From the NCBI RefSeq assembly GCF_030646845.1, contig NZ_JAUSLE010000059.1:1-62269 (forward strand): 62,269 nt of DNA, given 5' to 3'. A program made the translations under genes and the position numbers. The notes under the pieces are model-generated. The model saw nothing but the letters and a program-made list of their open reading frames with translations. It searched no databases and was not told the DNA's origin. This stretch comes from Rhodoferax sp. Lineage in GTDB: Bacteria; Pseudomonadota; Gammaproteobacteria; Burkholderiales; Burkholderiaceae_C. Positions 1 to 7,950 of the stretch are shown here, in pieces; the first letter of the stretch is position 1; the number at the start of each line of letters is the position of its first letter.

Positions 1-1977
1 GGCCATGCCGGCACCGAGGCCGCGCTGGCTGCTGCCCGCATGGGCTGCAAGACCCTGCTGCTGACGCACAACATCGAGACCCTGGGCCAGATGAGCTGCA
101 ACCCGTCGATAGGCGGTATCGGCAAGGGCCACCTGGTCAAGGAGGTCGATGCCATGGGCGGCGCGATGGCGCTGGCCACCGACGAAGGCGGCATCCAGTT
201 CCGCATCCTCAACAGCTCCAAGGGCCCGGCCGTGCGCGCCACGCGGGCGCAGGCCGACCGCATCCTGTACAAGGCGGCGATTCGCCGCATGATCGAAAAC
301 CAGCCCAATCTCTGGCTGTTCCAGCAGGCGGTGGACGATTTGATGGTGGAGGGCGACCGGGTGGTCGGCGCCGTCACCCAGGTCGGCATCAGGTTCCGCT
401 CGCGCACCGTGGTGCTGACCGCCGGCACTTTTCTGGACGGCAAGATCCATGTGGGCCTGCAGAATTACTCGGCGGGCAGGGCGGGCGACCCGCCGGCGGT
501 GTCGCTCTCGGCGCGGCTGAAAGAGCTCAAGCTGCCACAGGGCCGGCTCAAAACCGGTACGCCGCCGCGCATCGACGGGCGCAGCATCGACTTCAGCCAA
601 TGCACGGTACAGCCCGGTGACGGCATGCCCGGCGGCACGCCGGGCGCGGTCCCGGTGTTCAGCTTCATGGGCGGGCAGATCGCCCACCCCCGGCAAATGC
701 CCTGCTGGATCACCCACACCAACGAGCGCACCCACGAGATCATCCGCTCGGGTTTTGACCGCAGCCCGATGTTTACCGGCAAGATCGACGGCGTCGGGCC
801 GCGGTATTGCCCGAGTGTGGAAGACAAGATCAACCGCTTTGCTGGCAAGGACAGCCACCAGATTTTCCTGGAGCCGGAAGGCCTGTCCACCCACGAGATT
901 TATCCCAACGGCATCTCGACCAGCCTGCCTTTCGACATCCAGTACGCGTTGGTGCGCTCCATGGCCGGCATGGAAAACGCCCACATCCTGCGGCCCGGCT
1001 ACGCCATCGAGTACGACTACTTCGACCCGCGTTCACTCAAGACCAGTTTCGAGACCCGCCAGATCGGCGGCCTGTTCTTCGCCGGACAGATCAATGGCAC
1101 GACCGGCTACGAGGAGGCGGCGGCCCAGGGCATGTTTGCCGGCATCAACGCCGCCTTGCAATGCCAGGGCAAGGAAGCCTGGCTGCCCAAGCGCGACGAG
1201 GCTTACCTCGGGGTACTCGTGGACGACCTGATCACCAAGGGCGTGACAGAGCCCTACCGCATGTTCACCAGCCGGGCCGAGTTCCGCCTGCAATTGCGGG
1301 AAGACAACGCCGACCTGCGCCTGACGGAAGTCGGGCGCCAGCTGGGCCTGGTGGATGACGCCCGCTGGGATGCTTTTTGTCGCAAGCGCGATGCTGTTTC
1401 ACGTGAAACAGAACGCTTGCGTTCGATCTGGGTCAGCCCCAAGAATTTGGCTGCGGTCGAGTCGGAGCGCGTGCTGGGCAAGATGATTGAACATGAATAC
1501 AGTCTGGCCGACTTGCTGCGCCGCCCGGATGTGAGCTATGCCGGTCTGATGTCGCTGGCTGGTGGCAAGTACGCCGAACCCGAACTCAAGCCAAGTGCCG
1601 CGCTGGAAGCCGGTGACGCGTTGACAGCCGAGCTGGCGTTTGTGGCGGTGGTGATTGAGCAGGTCGAAATTTCGGCCAAATACTCGGGCTACATCGATCG
1701 GCAAAAGGACGAGGTGAGCCGCGCGGCGCATTACGAAAACCTGAAGCTGCCGGCGGAGCTGGACTATCTGCAGGTGTCTGCGCTGAGCATCGAAGCCCGG
1801 CAAAAGCTGGCCAAGCACCGGCCGGAAACGCTGGGTCAGGCCTCGCGCATTTCGGGCATTACACCCGCATCCATCTCCCTGCTGTTGATCCATCTGAAAA
1901 AGGGCAACTTCAAGGGCTTCGCCGCGGCCGGCAAAGTCGCCCCGGAGCTGGGTGGCGGCAACGAGGTGGCGGCCTGA
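1..1977 (+). CDS. mnmG: tRNA uridine-5-carboxymethylaminomethyl modification enzyme MnmG (GidA), 5' truncated
   Basis: Large FAD-binding subunit of the MnmE-MnmG complex, which installs the cmnm5 group on wobble uridine 34 of certain tRNAs. The frame is open from base 1, where the first codons read GHAGTEAAL, the end of the N-terminal FAD dinucleotide-binding motif, so roughly 10 to 20 residues lie outside the window. Family landmarks follow: [18 protein letters not shown], then [12 protein letters not shown], and [12 protein letters not shown] late in the FAD domain. The 658 codons present fit the family length of about 630 to 660. The TGA overlaps the rsmG ATG by one base, the usual gid arrangement. 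A perfect parS site lies inside the coding sequence. Confidence 0.97.
   Translation, partial: GHAGTEAALAAARMGCKTLLLTHNIETLGQMSCNPSIGGIGKGHLVKEVDAMGGAMALATDEGGIQFRILNSSKGPAVRATRAQADRILYKAAIRRMIENQPNLWLFQQAVDDLMVEGDRVVGAVTQVGIRFRSRTVVLTAGTFLDGKIHVGLQNYSAGRAGDPPAVSLSARLKELKLPQGRLKTGTPPRIDGRSIDFSQCTVQPGDGMPGGTPGAVPVFSFMGGQIAHPRQMPCWITHTNERTHEIIRSGFDRSPMFTGKIDGVGPRYCPSVEDKINRFAGKDSHQIFLEPEGLSTHEIYPNGISTSLPFDIQYALVRSMAGMENAHILRPGYAIEYDYFDPRSLKTSFETRQIGGLFFAGQINGTTGYEEAAAQGMFAGINAALQCQGKEAWLPKRDEAYLGVLVDDLITKGVTEPYRMFTSRAEFRLQLREDNADLRLTEVGRQLGLVDDARWDAFCRKRDAVSRETERLRSIWVSPKNLAAVESERVLGKMIEHEYSLADLLRRPDVSYAGLMSLAGGKYAEPELKPSAALEAGDALTAELAFVAVVIEQVEISAKYSGYIDRQKDEVSRAAHYENLKLPAELDYLQVSALSIEARQKLAKHRPETLGQASRISGITPASISLLLIHLKKGNFKGFAAAGKVAPELGGGNEVAA
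1395..1410. promoter_or_regulatory. parS centromere site inside mnmG
   Basis: TGTTTCACGTGAAACA is a perfect 16-bp palindrome identical to the widely conserved chromosomal parS consensus bound by ParB. It is read in mnmG as codons for VSRET. parA and parB follow 2.5 to 5 kb downstream, so it very probably nucleates the segrosome here. Function is inferred from motif identity and location. Confidence 0.9.
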
Positions 1978-2645
1978 TGCGCGGGCTGGACCAGGCCTTG
2001 CGCCAGGGTTTGGCGGATCTGGCGCTGGTGCTGGACGATGCGCAAATTGACCACCTGCTGGCGTACCTGGGCTTGATCCAGAAGTGGACCAAGGTCTATA
2101 ACCTGACGGCGGTGCGCGATCCCGAGGAAATGCTGACGCACCATCTGCTGGACAGCCTGGCGGTGATCGGTCCCTTGCGTGCGCAGCTGGCGGTGCAGGC
2201 GGACAAGGCGGGGGTGGCGGATGCCCACCAAGTGCGGCTGCTCGATGTCGGGTCGGGTGCCGGCTTGCCAGGCGTGGTGATCGCGATTTGCTGTCCGGAT
2301 GTCTCGGTGGACTGCGTGGACACGGTGGCCAAGAAGGCCGCCTTCATCCGGCAAGTGGCCGCTACCCTGAAGCTGCCCAACCTGCGGGGATTGCATGCGC
2401 GGGTGGAGAGTCTGGCGGAGAAATACGACGTCATCAGCTCCCGGGCGTTCGCCTCACTGGTAGATTTCACGCGCTGGTCATCGGCGGCGCTGGCAGAGCA
2501 GGGCGTCTGGCTGGCGATGAAGGGCAAGCATCCTGCTGATGAAATTGCCGTCTTGCCTGTGAATGTCAGGGTGTTTCACGTGGAACAGCTGGCTGTGCCG
2601 GGGCTGGATGCCGAGCGGTGCATTGTGTGGATGCATAAATCGTAA
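1977..2645 (+). CDS. rsmG: 16S rRNA (guanine-N7) methyltransferase RsmG (GidB)
   Basis: SAM-dependent methyltransferase that makes m7G527 in 16S rRNA. At 222 residues it is slightly longer than E. coli RsmG (207). The GidB signature is clear: an N-terminal helical part with LGLIQKWTKVYNLTAV (31-46) and the SAM loop LLDVGSGAGLPGV (88-100). SSRAFASL follows later. The ATG overlaps the mnmG stop, so the two are translationally coupled. A parS-like site lies near the 3' end and encodes VFHVEQ. Confidence 0.96.
   Translation: MRGLDQALRQGLADLALVLDDAQIDHLLAYLGLIQKWTKVYNLTAVRDPEEMLTHHLLDSLAVIGPLRAQLAVQADKAGVADAHQVRLLDVGSGAGLPGVVIAICCPDVSVDCVDTVAKKAAFIRQVAATLKLPNLRGLHARVESLAEKYDVISSRAFASLVDFTRWSSAALAEQGVWLAMKGKHPADEIAVLPVNVRVFHVEQLAVPGLDAERCIVWMHKS
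2572..2587. promoter_or_regulatory. parS-like site inside rsmG
   Basis: TGTTTCACGTGGAACA differs from the perfect parS palindrome by one base (G for A in the right arm). It lies 1.2 kb from the mnmG copy and 1.2 kb from the copy upstream of parA. It is likely a weaker ParB site; function is inferred from sequence and position. Confidence 0.7.
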
Positions 2646-2666
2646 TTTCCCCACTCACTCCCCCAG

Positions 2667-2815
2667 CCCCTCTCTCGCCCCGCCGGGCGAAAGAGGGGAG
2701 CCTCATTTGACCACCCGCGCCGGTGACGGAAATATCGGGACAGGTTGCCGCCTTGGTTGGGGTGCTGAGGTTTCAGGGGGCGAGTTCCGAGCGCCGGAGG
2801 CGGCTTGGGTTGATG
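2667..2815 (+). repeat. REP-like intergenic repeat, copy A (left arm of an inverted pair)
   Basis: The 539-bp gap between rsmG and the LysE-type gene (2646-3184) holds no convincing gene; it is largely occupied by two related sequences in opposite orientation. Copy A begins with a hairpin (arms 2667-2680 and 2685-2698, one mismatch, loop CGCC), continues through GAGCCTCATTTGA, a divergent middle and GACGGAAATATCGGGACAGG, and ends in the 19-mer GAGTTCCGAGCGCCGGAGG (2782-2800). All of these recur in order, inverted, in copy B. This looks like a BIME-style palindromic element; the family is not one I can name. Confidence 0.7.
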
Positions 2816-2934
2816 GTTGACCTTGTCCTGAAATAATTGGGGCAAACGCCGCTTTAGCTCCAGTATTTGCCCAGCTTAGCTCAGCAGCTCATCCGATCCT
2901 GGGCTCATCCGGCAGCAAGAGCAGAGGCGAAATT

Positions 2935-3089
2935 CCCATTCAGCCAGTCCACCTCCGGCGCTCGGAACTCACACCCCGAAATCTGGCCGCACCAGACGCA
3001 GTCGTAACAGCCCCCGGTATTTCCGTTGCCGGAGACCAACATCAAAATGAAGGCTCCCCCTTTCCACCCCGGCGGGGGTGGAAAGGGGG
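2935..3089 (-). repeat. REP-like intergenic repeat, copy B (right arm of an inverted pair)
   Basis: Inverted partner of copy A. Read on the minus strand it starts with a perfect 15-bp hairpin (arms 3056-3070 and 3075-3089, loop GGCG), followed by GAGCCTTCATTTTGA and GGAAATACCGGGG, and ends with the same 19-mer GAGTTCCGAGCGCCGGAGG (3089 side to 2952). Divergence between copies is visible by eye but was not computed. The perfect stem next to purine/pyrimidine tracts may also act as a transcriptional stop between rsmG and the next gene. Confidence 0.7.
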
Positions 3090-3184
3090 CCGGGGGGATA
3101 GGGGGGGGAGAACCTCCCGGCAAAACGGAGTAAGCGAACAAAAACGTAACGTAAACTCACCCCTCAACCAGAAAGAGAATCCCC

Positions 3185-3799
3185 ATGTTTGGCATAGCCG
3201 ACTACGGCGCCTTTGTCGTCGCAATCATCGTTTTCCTGCTGATTCCCGGCCCGGGCAACCTGGCCTTGATCACCTCGACCGGCAAAGGCGGCATCAAGGG
3301 CGGGCTGGCGGCGACCCTGGGCGTGATCCTGGGCGATCAGGTCTTGTTGTGGCTGGCGGTCGCCGGTGTCGCCGCCTTGCTGACGGCCTATCCCACCGCT
3401 TTCCATGCAGTGCAGTGGCTGGGCGCCCTCTATCTGGCCTGGCTCGGCGGCAAGATGCTGCTGGCCAAGCCGGGGGCGGCACCGATCCTGCACATCCGGC
3501 CGCGCCACTATTTGCGCCAGGCGCTCACGATCACGCTGCTCAATCCGAAGGCGATCGTGTTTTACATGGCGTTCTTCCCCCTGTTCGTGGACCCGGCCCG
3601 CCATCAGGGCCTGACGACCTTTGCCTTCATGGCCGTGACCATTGCCGCGCTGACCTTTGCCTATGGCTTGACGGTGGTGTTGCTGACGCACTTTCTGGCC
3701 GAGCGTGTGCGCGCCAACCCGGTCATCGCGCGCGTGCTTGAAAAGGTGGCGGGTCTGTTTCTCATCGGCTTTGGCGCCAAGCTCGCACTGTCGCGCTGA
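3185..3799 (+). CDS. LysE/RhtB-family amino-acid exporter
   Basis: 204-residue integral membrane protein of the LysE superfamily, which exports amino acids or related metabolites through the inner membrane. An N-terminal hydrophobic helix is followed by the family motif PGPGN (21-25), and several further hydrophobic segments follow, consistent with about six membrane spans. The substrate cannot be read from the sequence. It sits alone between rsmG and parA on the same strand, a common position in Comamonadaceae. The start codon is preceded by a purine-rich AGAAAGAGAA tract. Confidence 0.88.
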   Translation: MFGIADYGAFVVAIIVFLLIPGPGNLALITSTGKGGIKGGLAATLGVILGDQVLLWLAVAGVAALLTAYPTAFHAVQWLGALYLAWLGGKMLLAKPGAAPILHIRPRHYLRQALTITLLNPKAIVFYMAFFPLFVDPARHQGLTTFAFMAVTIAALTFAYGLTVVLLTHFLAERVRANPVIARVLEKVAGLFLIGFGAKLALSR

Positions 3800-3815
3800 G
3801 TGCGCACGCCTGAAT

Positions 3816-3831
3816 AGTTTCACGTGAAACA
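3816..3831. promoter_or_regulatory. parS centromere site upstream of parA
   Basis: The central 14 bp GTTTCACGTGAAAC (3817-3830) is a perfect palindrome; only the outermost base departs from the 16-bp consensus. It lies in the 78-bp gap just upstream of parA, where it could also let ParB influence parA transcription. Confidence 0.9.
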
Positions 3832-3877
3832 CTGATTTTTTCGTTCCGTATCCATTCCCATAGCAGGTAAGCAATCC

Positions 3878-4663
3878 ATGGCCAAAATATTCTGCGTCGC
3901 CAACCAAAAGGGCGGTGTCGGCAAGACCACCACCACGGTCAATCTGGCGGCCGGTCTGGCCAAGGTCGGCCAGCGCGTGCTGATGGTCGACCTGGACCCG
4001 CAGGGCAATGCCACCATGGGATCGGGTGTCGACAAACGCAAGCTCGCGCTCACGATCTATGACGTGCTGCTGGAGTCGGCCTCGGTGGCCGAAGCACGGG
4101 TCAAAAGCGACAAGCTGATCGAAGGCGGCTGTGGCTACGACATCCTGGGTGCCAACCGGGAACTGGCGGGGGCCGAGGTGGAACTGGTGGATGTGGAGCG
4201 GCGGGAAAAACGCCTCAAGCTGGCACTGGCCGAGGTGGATCAGGATTACGATTTCATCCTGATCGATTGCCCGCCCAGCTTGTCGATGCTGACGCTTAAT
4301 GGCCTGTGCAGCGCGCACGGCGTCATCGTGCCGATGCAGTGCGAGTACTTTGCCCTGGAAGGCCTGACCGATCTGGTCAACACCATCAAGCAGGTGCACG
4401 CCAACCTGAACAAGGATCTGGCCATCATCGGTTTGCTGCGCGTCATGTTTGACCCGCGCATCACGCTGCAGCAGCAGGTGAGCGAGCAGCTCAAACAGTA
4501 TTACGGCGACAAGGTGTTTGACACCGTGATCCCGCGCAACGTCCGACTGGCCGAGGCCCCCAGCTATGGGGTTCCCGGCGTGGTGTTTGATCCCTCGTCC
4601 AAGGGGGCACAGGCCTATGTGGCCTTTGCCCAGGAGATGGTCGAGCGCATCGAAAAAATGTGA
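3878..4663 (+). CDS. parA: Chromosome-partitioning ATPase ParA (Soj)
   Basis: ParA/MinD-type ATPase that binds nucleoid DNA when ATP-bound and is stimulated by ParB-parS complexes to move replicated origins apart. The deviant Walker A box KGGVGKT is at 11-17, Walker A' at VDLDPQGNA (about 38-46) and Walker B at ILIDCPPS (about 126-133). The length of 261 residues matches chromosomal Soj proteins; there is no N-terminal DNA-binding extension as in plasmid type Ia ParA. It is followed by a small hydrolase gene and then parB, with a parS site just upstream. Confidence 0.97.
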   Translation: MAKIFCVANQKGGVGKTTTTVNLAAGLAKVGQRVLMVDLDPQGNATMGSGVDKRKLALTIYDVLLESASVAEARVKSDKLIEGGCGYDILGANRELAGAEVELVDVERREKRLKLALAEVDQDYDFILIDCPPSLSMLTLNGLCSAHGVIVPMQCEYFALEGLTDLVNTIKQVHANLNKDLAIIGLLRVMFDPRITLQQQVSEQLKQYYGDKVFDTVIPRNVRLAEAPSYGVPGVVFDPSSKGAQAYVAFAQEMVERIEKM

Positions 4664-4721
4664 ACAAATTGGCCTCCAGCCCACGTCGAATCTGCGCTGG
4701 TAGCTACCAAAGTTATAGCAA
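4664..4721 (-). repeat. Interspersed ~60-bp repeat, copy 1
   Basis: Fills the parA-hydrolase gap. On the minus strand it reads TTTGCTATAACTTTGGTAGC, then a variable middle, then GTGGGCTGGAGGCCAATTTG. This matches the shared pattern GCTAT-N6-ATAGC ... GGGCTA-N2-GGCC-AATTTG seen in six other places in the window. Confidence 0.8.
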
Positions 4722-5327
4722 ATGAACGTCTCTCCGGTCCTCATCCTGCCCGGCTGGCAAAACTCCGGGCCCGACCACTGGCAAAGCCGGTGGGAGGCGG
4801 CGCACGGCTATCAGCGGGTCGAGCAGCACGACTGGCTGCGCCCGCTGCGTGGCGACTGGATTGCCCGGCTGGAAGACGTGCTGTTGCAGCGCGATCTGGA
4901 ACGGGACGGGCCGGCCGTGCTGGTGGCCCACAGTCTGGGGTGTCTGCTGGTGGCGGCCTGGGCGGCGCACTCGCGCCACACCGACCGCGTCAGCGCCGCG
5001 CTGCTGGTGGCGCCGGGTGACGCCGAGCGCGAGGAAATGCGCCCGGTTCTCACCAGCTGGTCGCCCATCGCCCTGCAGACATTGCCATTCAAAAGCATGC
5101 TGGTGGGAAGCCGCAACGATCCGTATTGCAGTGCCGAGCGCGCCAGGGTCTTCGCCCGCGCCTGGGGCTCCGAGTTCATCGACTATGGCGACCGTGGCCA
5201 CATCAATGCCGAATCGGGTCTGGGCGCCTGGCCCGACGGACAAGCGTTGCTGCGCCGGTTGGCCCCCTCAACAGTGGCGGGCAGCGTTAAAGAGCTGTCC
5301 CGCCAGGAATCAAAAAAGGAAGATTGA
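4722..5327 (+). CDS. RBBP9/YdeN-type alpha/beta serine hydrolase
   Basis: 201-residue small alpha/beta hydrolase of the RBBP9/YdeN group. The N-terminus VLILPGWQNSGPDHWQ (6-21) is the typical opening of this family. The nucleophile elbow AHSLG (about residues 69-73) supplies the catalytic serine; a C-terminal Asp and the GDRGHIN histidine complete a plausible triad. Its biological substrate is unknown. It lies between parA and parB and ends one base before parB starts, so it is probably co-transcribed with the partition genes, although no role in partition is implied. Confidence 0.85.
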   Translation: MNVSPVLILPGWQNSGPDHWQSRWEAAHGYQRVEQHDWLRPLRGDWIARLEDVLLQRDLERDGPAVLVAHSLGCLLVAAWAAHSRHTDRVSAALLVAPGDAEREEMRPVLTSWSPIALQTLPFKSMLVGSRNDPYCSAERARVFARAWGSEFIDYGDRGHINAESGLGAWPDGQALLRRLAPSTVAGSVKELSRQESKKED

Positions 5328-6269
5328 ATGGTTACCAAAAAACCCAAAGGCCTGGGCCGTGGACTTGAAGCCCTGCTCGGACCCATTGTGAATGAGATGG
5401 CCTCATTTGCCTCTTCCGAAGGCAATCCCACCAGCCCCGGGCTGCCGGCTTCGCTGCTGCTGATCGACATGGTGGCGGGGCAGTACCAGCCGCGCACCCG
5501 CATGGATGAGGGCGCCTTGTACGAGCTGGCCGAGTCCATCAAGGTGCAGGGCATCCTGCAGCCGATCCTGGTGCGTCAGCTCCAGGACGGCGCGAACCAG
5601 GGCAAGTACGAGATCATTGCCGGCGAGCGGCGCTTTCGCGCCGCCAAATTGGCCGGGCTGGACAGTGTGCCGGTGTTGGTGCGCGATGTGCCCAACGAGG
5701 CCGCGGCGGCGATGGCACTGATCGAGAATATTCAGCGCGAAGACCTCAATCCGCTGGAAGAAGCCCACGGTTTGCAGCGCCTGGTCAAGGAGTTTGGACT
5801 CACTCACGAACTGGCGGCGCAGGCCGTGGGGCGCTCCCGCAGTGCCGCCAGCAACCTGCTGCGTCTGCTCAATCTGGCCGACCCGGTGCAAACCATGCTG
5901 ATGGCGGGCGACCTGGACATGGGCCATGCCCGCGCCTTGCTCGCGCTGGACCGGGGGACCCAGATCACGGCGGCCAGCCAGATCAGCGCCAAAAAGATGT
6001 CGGTGCGCGAAGCCGAAAGCCTGGTCAAAAAGCTCAGTGCCGACTTCACGCTGACCTCGACCAAGCCCCGGCAGGAAAAATCGCGCGACATGCGACGCGT
6101 CGAAGAAGAGCTGTCCGATCTGTTGACCGCCGAGGTCGAGGTGCGCGTGAAAAAGCGCGTCAAGCGGGCAGGGCGCATGGAAGAAATGGGCGAAGTCAGC
6201 ATCCAGTTTGGATCGCTCGATGAACTCAATGGCCTGATCGAGAAGCTTCAGCGCGTCGCAACGCGCTGA
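5328..6269 (+). CDS. parB: Chromosome-partitioning protein ParB (Spo0J)
   Basis: CTP-dependent DNA clamp that loads at parS and spreads. The N-terminal KPKGLGRGLEALLG (5-18) is the conserved ParA-contacting segment. The ParB/Srx CTPase core includes QYQPRTR (52-58), GERRFRAAKL (99-108) and ENIQREDLNPLEEA (133-146), and the helix-turn-helix that reads parS spans about 160-183 (RSRSAASNLLRLL). A C-terminal dimerisation region follows. The 313-residue length is normal. The start is supported by AAGGAAGA seven bases upstream. Three parS sites lie within 4 kb. Confidence 0.97.
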   Translation: MVTKKPKGLGRGLEALLGPIVNEMASFASSEGNPTSPGLPASLLLIDMVAGQYQPRTRMDEGALYELAESIKVQGILQPILVRQLQDGANQGKYEIIAGERRFRAAKLAGLDSVPVLVRDVPNEAAAAMALIENIQREDLNPLEEAHGLQRLVKEFGLTHELAAQAVGRSRSAASNLLRLLNLADPVQTMLMAGDLDMGHARALLALDRGTQITAASQISAKKMSVREAESLVKKLSADFTLTSTKPRQEKSRDMRRVEEELSDLLTAEVEVRVKKRVKRAGRMEEMGEVSIQFGSLDELNGLIEKLQRVATR

Positions 6270-6289
6270 AGGCCGGGCGCGTCGCAACC

Positions 6290-7033
6290 ATGCTTGCCCG
6301 ACTGCCCTGGCCGGCACCGGCGCTGTTGGCCTGGGCTTGCGCCTGGGCCTTGTTCTGGGGTTTGCAGAGACTGGGCCTGTCGGCCTGGGTGTCGCTGGCG
6401 GTGGCCTCGGCTTTTGGCGTGGCGCTCAGCCTGTGGGGGGGCACCTGGTGGCGCCGTGCCCTGATTGGCCTGGGCTTTCCCCTGTCGCTGGCGCTCTCGG
6501 GCGTGGTCACCTTGCCGGCCTGGGCCTGGTTGTTGCCGCTGGCCCTGTTGCTGCTGATCTATCCCCTGAACGCCTGGCGCGACGCCCCCCTGTTTCCCAC
6601 CCCGGCCCACGCCTTGCGCGATCTGGCCGCGCAGGCACCGCTGCCGGCGGGTGCCTGGGTGCTGGATGCCGGGTGCGGTCTGGGCGATGGGCTCAAGGCC
6701 TTGCGTGAGGCCTACCCGGCGGCCCAGCTGCATGGTCTGGAGTGGAGCTGGCCCTTGCGCGGTCTGGCCGCCCTGCGCTGCCCCTGGGCCCGCATCCGCC
6801 ACGGCGATATCTGGCGCGCCGACTGGCGCCCCTACGCCCTGGTCTATCTGTTTCAACGGCCCGAGAGCATGGCACGGGCGGTGGACAAAGCGCGGGCCCA
6901 ACTCCAGCCGGGCGCCTGGCTGGTGAGCCTGGAGTTCGAGGCGCCGCAACTCGAGGCCCAGGCGACCCTGCAGTGCGCCGATGGCCGCCCGGTCTGGCTG
7001 TACCGCGCACCGTTTCAGACGCGCAACGCCTGA
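6290..7033 (+). CDS. Membrane-anchored class I SAM-dependent methyltransferase
   Basis: 247-residue protein with two parts. Residues 10-95 are strongly hydrophobic and could form three or four membrane helices, and residues 120-240 form a Rossmann methyltransferase domain with SAM motif I VLDAGCGLGDGL (124-135) and acidic LHGLEWSW as motif II. It begins 20 bp after parB on the same strand and is probably in its operon. The substrate is unknown; neighbourhood with parB is positional and gives no function. The leading helices distinguish it from ordinary soluble small-molecule methyltransferases. Confidence 0.75.
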   Translation: MLARLPWPAPALLAWACAWALFWGLQRLGLSAWVSLAVASAFGVALSLWGGTWWRRALIGLGFPLSLALSGVVTLPAWAWLLPLALLLLIYPLNAWRDAPLFPTPAHALRDLAAQAPLPAGAWVLDAGCGLGDGLKALREAYPAAQLHGLEWSWPLRGLAALRCPWARIRHGDIWRADWRPYALVYLFQRPESMARAVDKARAQLQPGAWLVSLEFEAPQLEAQATLQCADGRPVWLYRAPFQTRNA

Positions 7034-7142
7034 AACGGCGCTGTTCACGGCGACGGCGGAAATCACACTGCGTTTGCGCCCGTCGCCCCTAAACTGGCGG
7101 TCGGAACAAGATTTGAAAAGACTTGGACACTGGAGCACTATT

Positions 7143-7889
7143 TTGAATTCACCCGACAGCAGCCCGCACCTTGAGGCCGACCCCGTGCGTGCCGCCATGG
7201 CCGTGACGGTTTTTGCCATGGCCTCGCTGGCAGAAACGCGCGACTCCGACACCGGCAACCACATCGTGCGCATCCAGCACTACGTCAGGACGCTGGCGCA
7301 GCGGCTGCAGGCGCACCCGCGTTTTTCGGCGGTGCTGACCGATTCGTTCATCGGCGATCTGTTCCAGTCGGCGCCCCTGTATGACATGGGCACGATCGGC
7401 ATTCCGGACCGGATTCTGCTCAAACCCAGCCGCCTGACGCCAGCCGAGTTCGAGATCATGAAAACGCACACCACCCTGGCACGCGATGCGATCGAGCTCG
7501 CTGAAAAAACCCTGGGCTACCGGGCAGAACAACTGCAGACGCTGAAGGAGCTGGCGTACTCCCATCAGGAAAAGTGGGATGGCAGCGGCTACCCGCAGGG
7601 GCTGTCAGGGGACCAGATTCCGGCGTCGGCGCGCCTGATGGCGATTGCCGATGTCTACGACGCGCTCATCACCGACCGCGTCTACAAAGCCGGCGTGCCG
7701 CACGACCAGGCAGTGGTCGTCATTTTCCAGGGGCGCGCCAGCCATTTTGATCCCGACATGGTCGACGCCTTCATTGAAATCCAGGATGAATTCCACGCCA
7801 TCGCACAGCGCTTCGCTGACACCGACGCGGACCTGCAGCGCAAGATCGAGTACATGGCAAACGCCATTGCCGAGGAAGTCAGGTTATAA
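7143..7889 (+). CDS. HD-GYP-type phosphodiesterase-like protein with altered HD dyad
   Basis: HD-GYP proteins hydrolyse cyclic di-GMP. This one is a lone output domain with no receiver or sensor part. Present: ETRDSDTGNHIVRIQ, GTIGIPDRILLKP, HQEKWDGSGYPQGL (the GYP motif) and ADVYDAL. The HD dyad, normally LHDIGKIGIPD, reads LYDMGTIGIPD, so the metal-binding His is Tyr; the later HHEKWDGSGYP reads HQEKWDGSGYP. Catalysis may therefore be lost or changed. I chose the TTG at 7143 because GGAG lies seven bases upstream and it clears the preceding gene; an in-frame start at 6981 would overlap that gene. About 248 residues. Confidence 0.75.
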   Translation: MNSPDSSPHLEADPVRAAMAVTVFAMASLAETRDSDTGNHIVRIQHYVRTLAQRLQAHPRFSAVLTDSFIGDLFQSAPLYDMGTIGIPDRILLKPSRLTPAEFEIMKTHTTLARDAIELAEKTLGYRAEQLQTLKELAYSHQEKWDGSGYPQGLSGDQIPASARLMAIADVYDALITDRVYKAGVPHDQAVVVIFQGRASHFDPDMVDAFIEIQDEFHAIAQRFADTDADLQRKIEYMANAIAEEVRL

Positions 7890-7950
7890 GCCGAATTGGC
7901 CTACAACCCGCGTGCAGTATGCCTGAGTAGCTATTCTATTTATAGCGTAA
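7890..7950 (-). repeat. Interspersed ~60-bp repeat, copy 2
   Basis: Lies between two convergent genes. On the minus strand it reads ACGCTATAAATAGAATAGCT, then a middle segment, then GGGTTGTAGGCCAATTCGGC. Its first bases supply the TAA stop of the FAD oxidase gene at 7940-7942, so the repeat overlaps that gene's 3' end. Confidence 0.8.

Noticed and set aside
2563..2820. Small genes encoding EFRAPE-type peptides after rsmG
   Set aside because: They fall within the REP-like repeats; similarity of the two peptides is explained by the shared DNA repeat.
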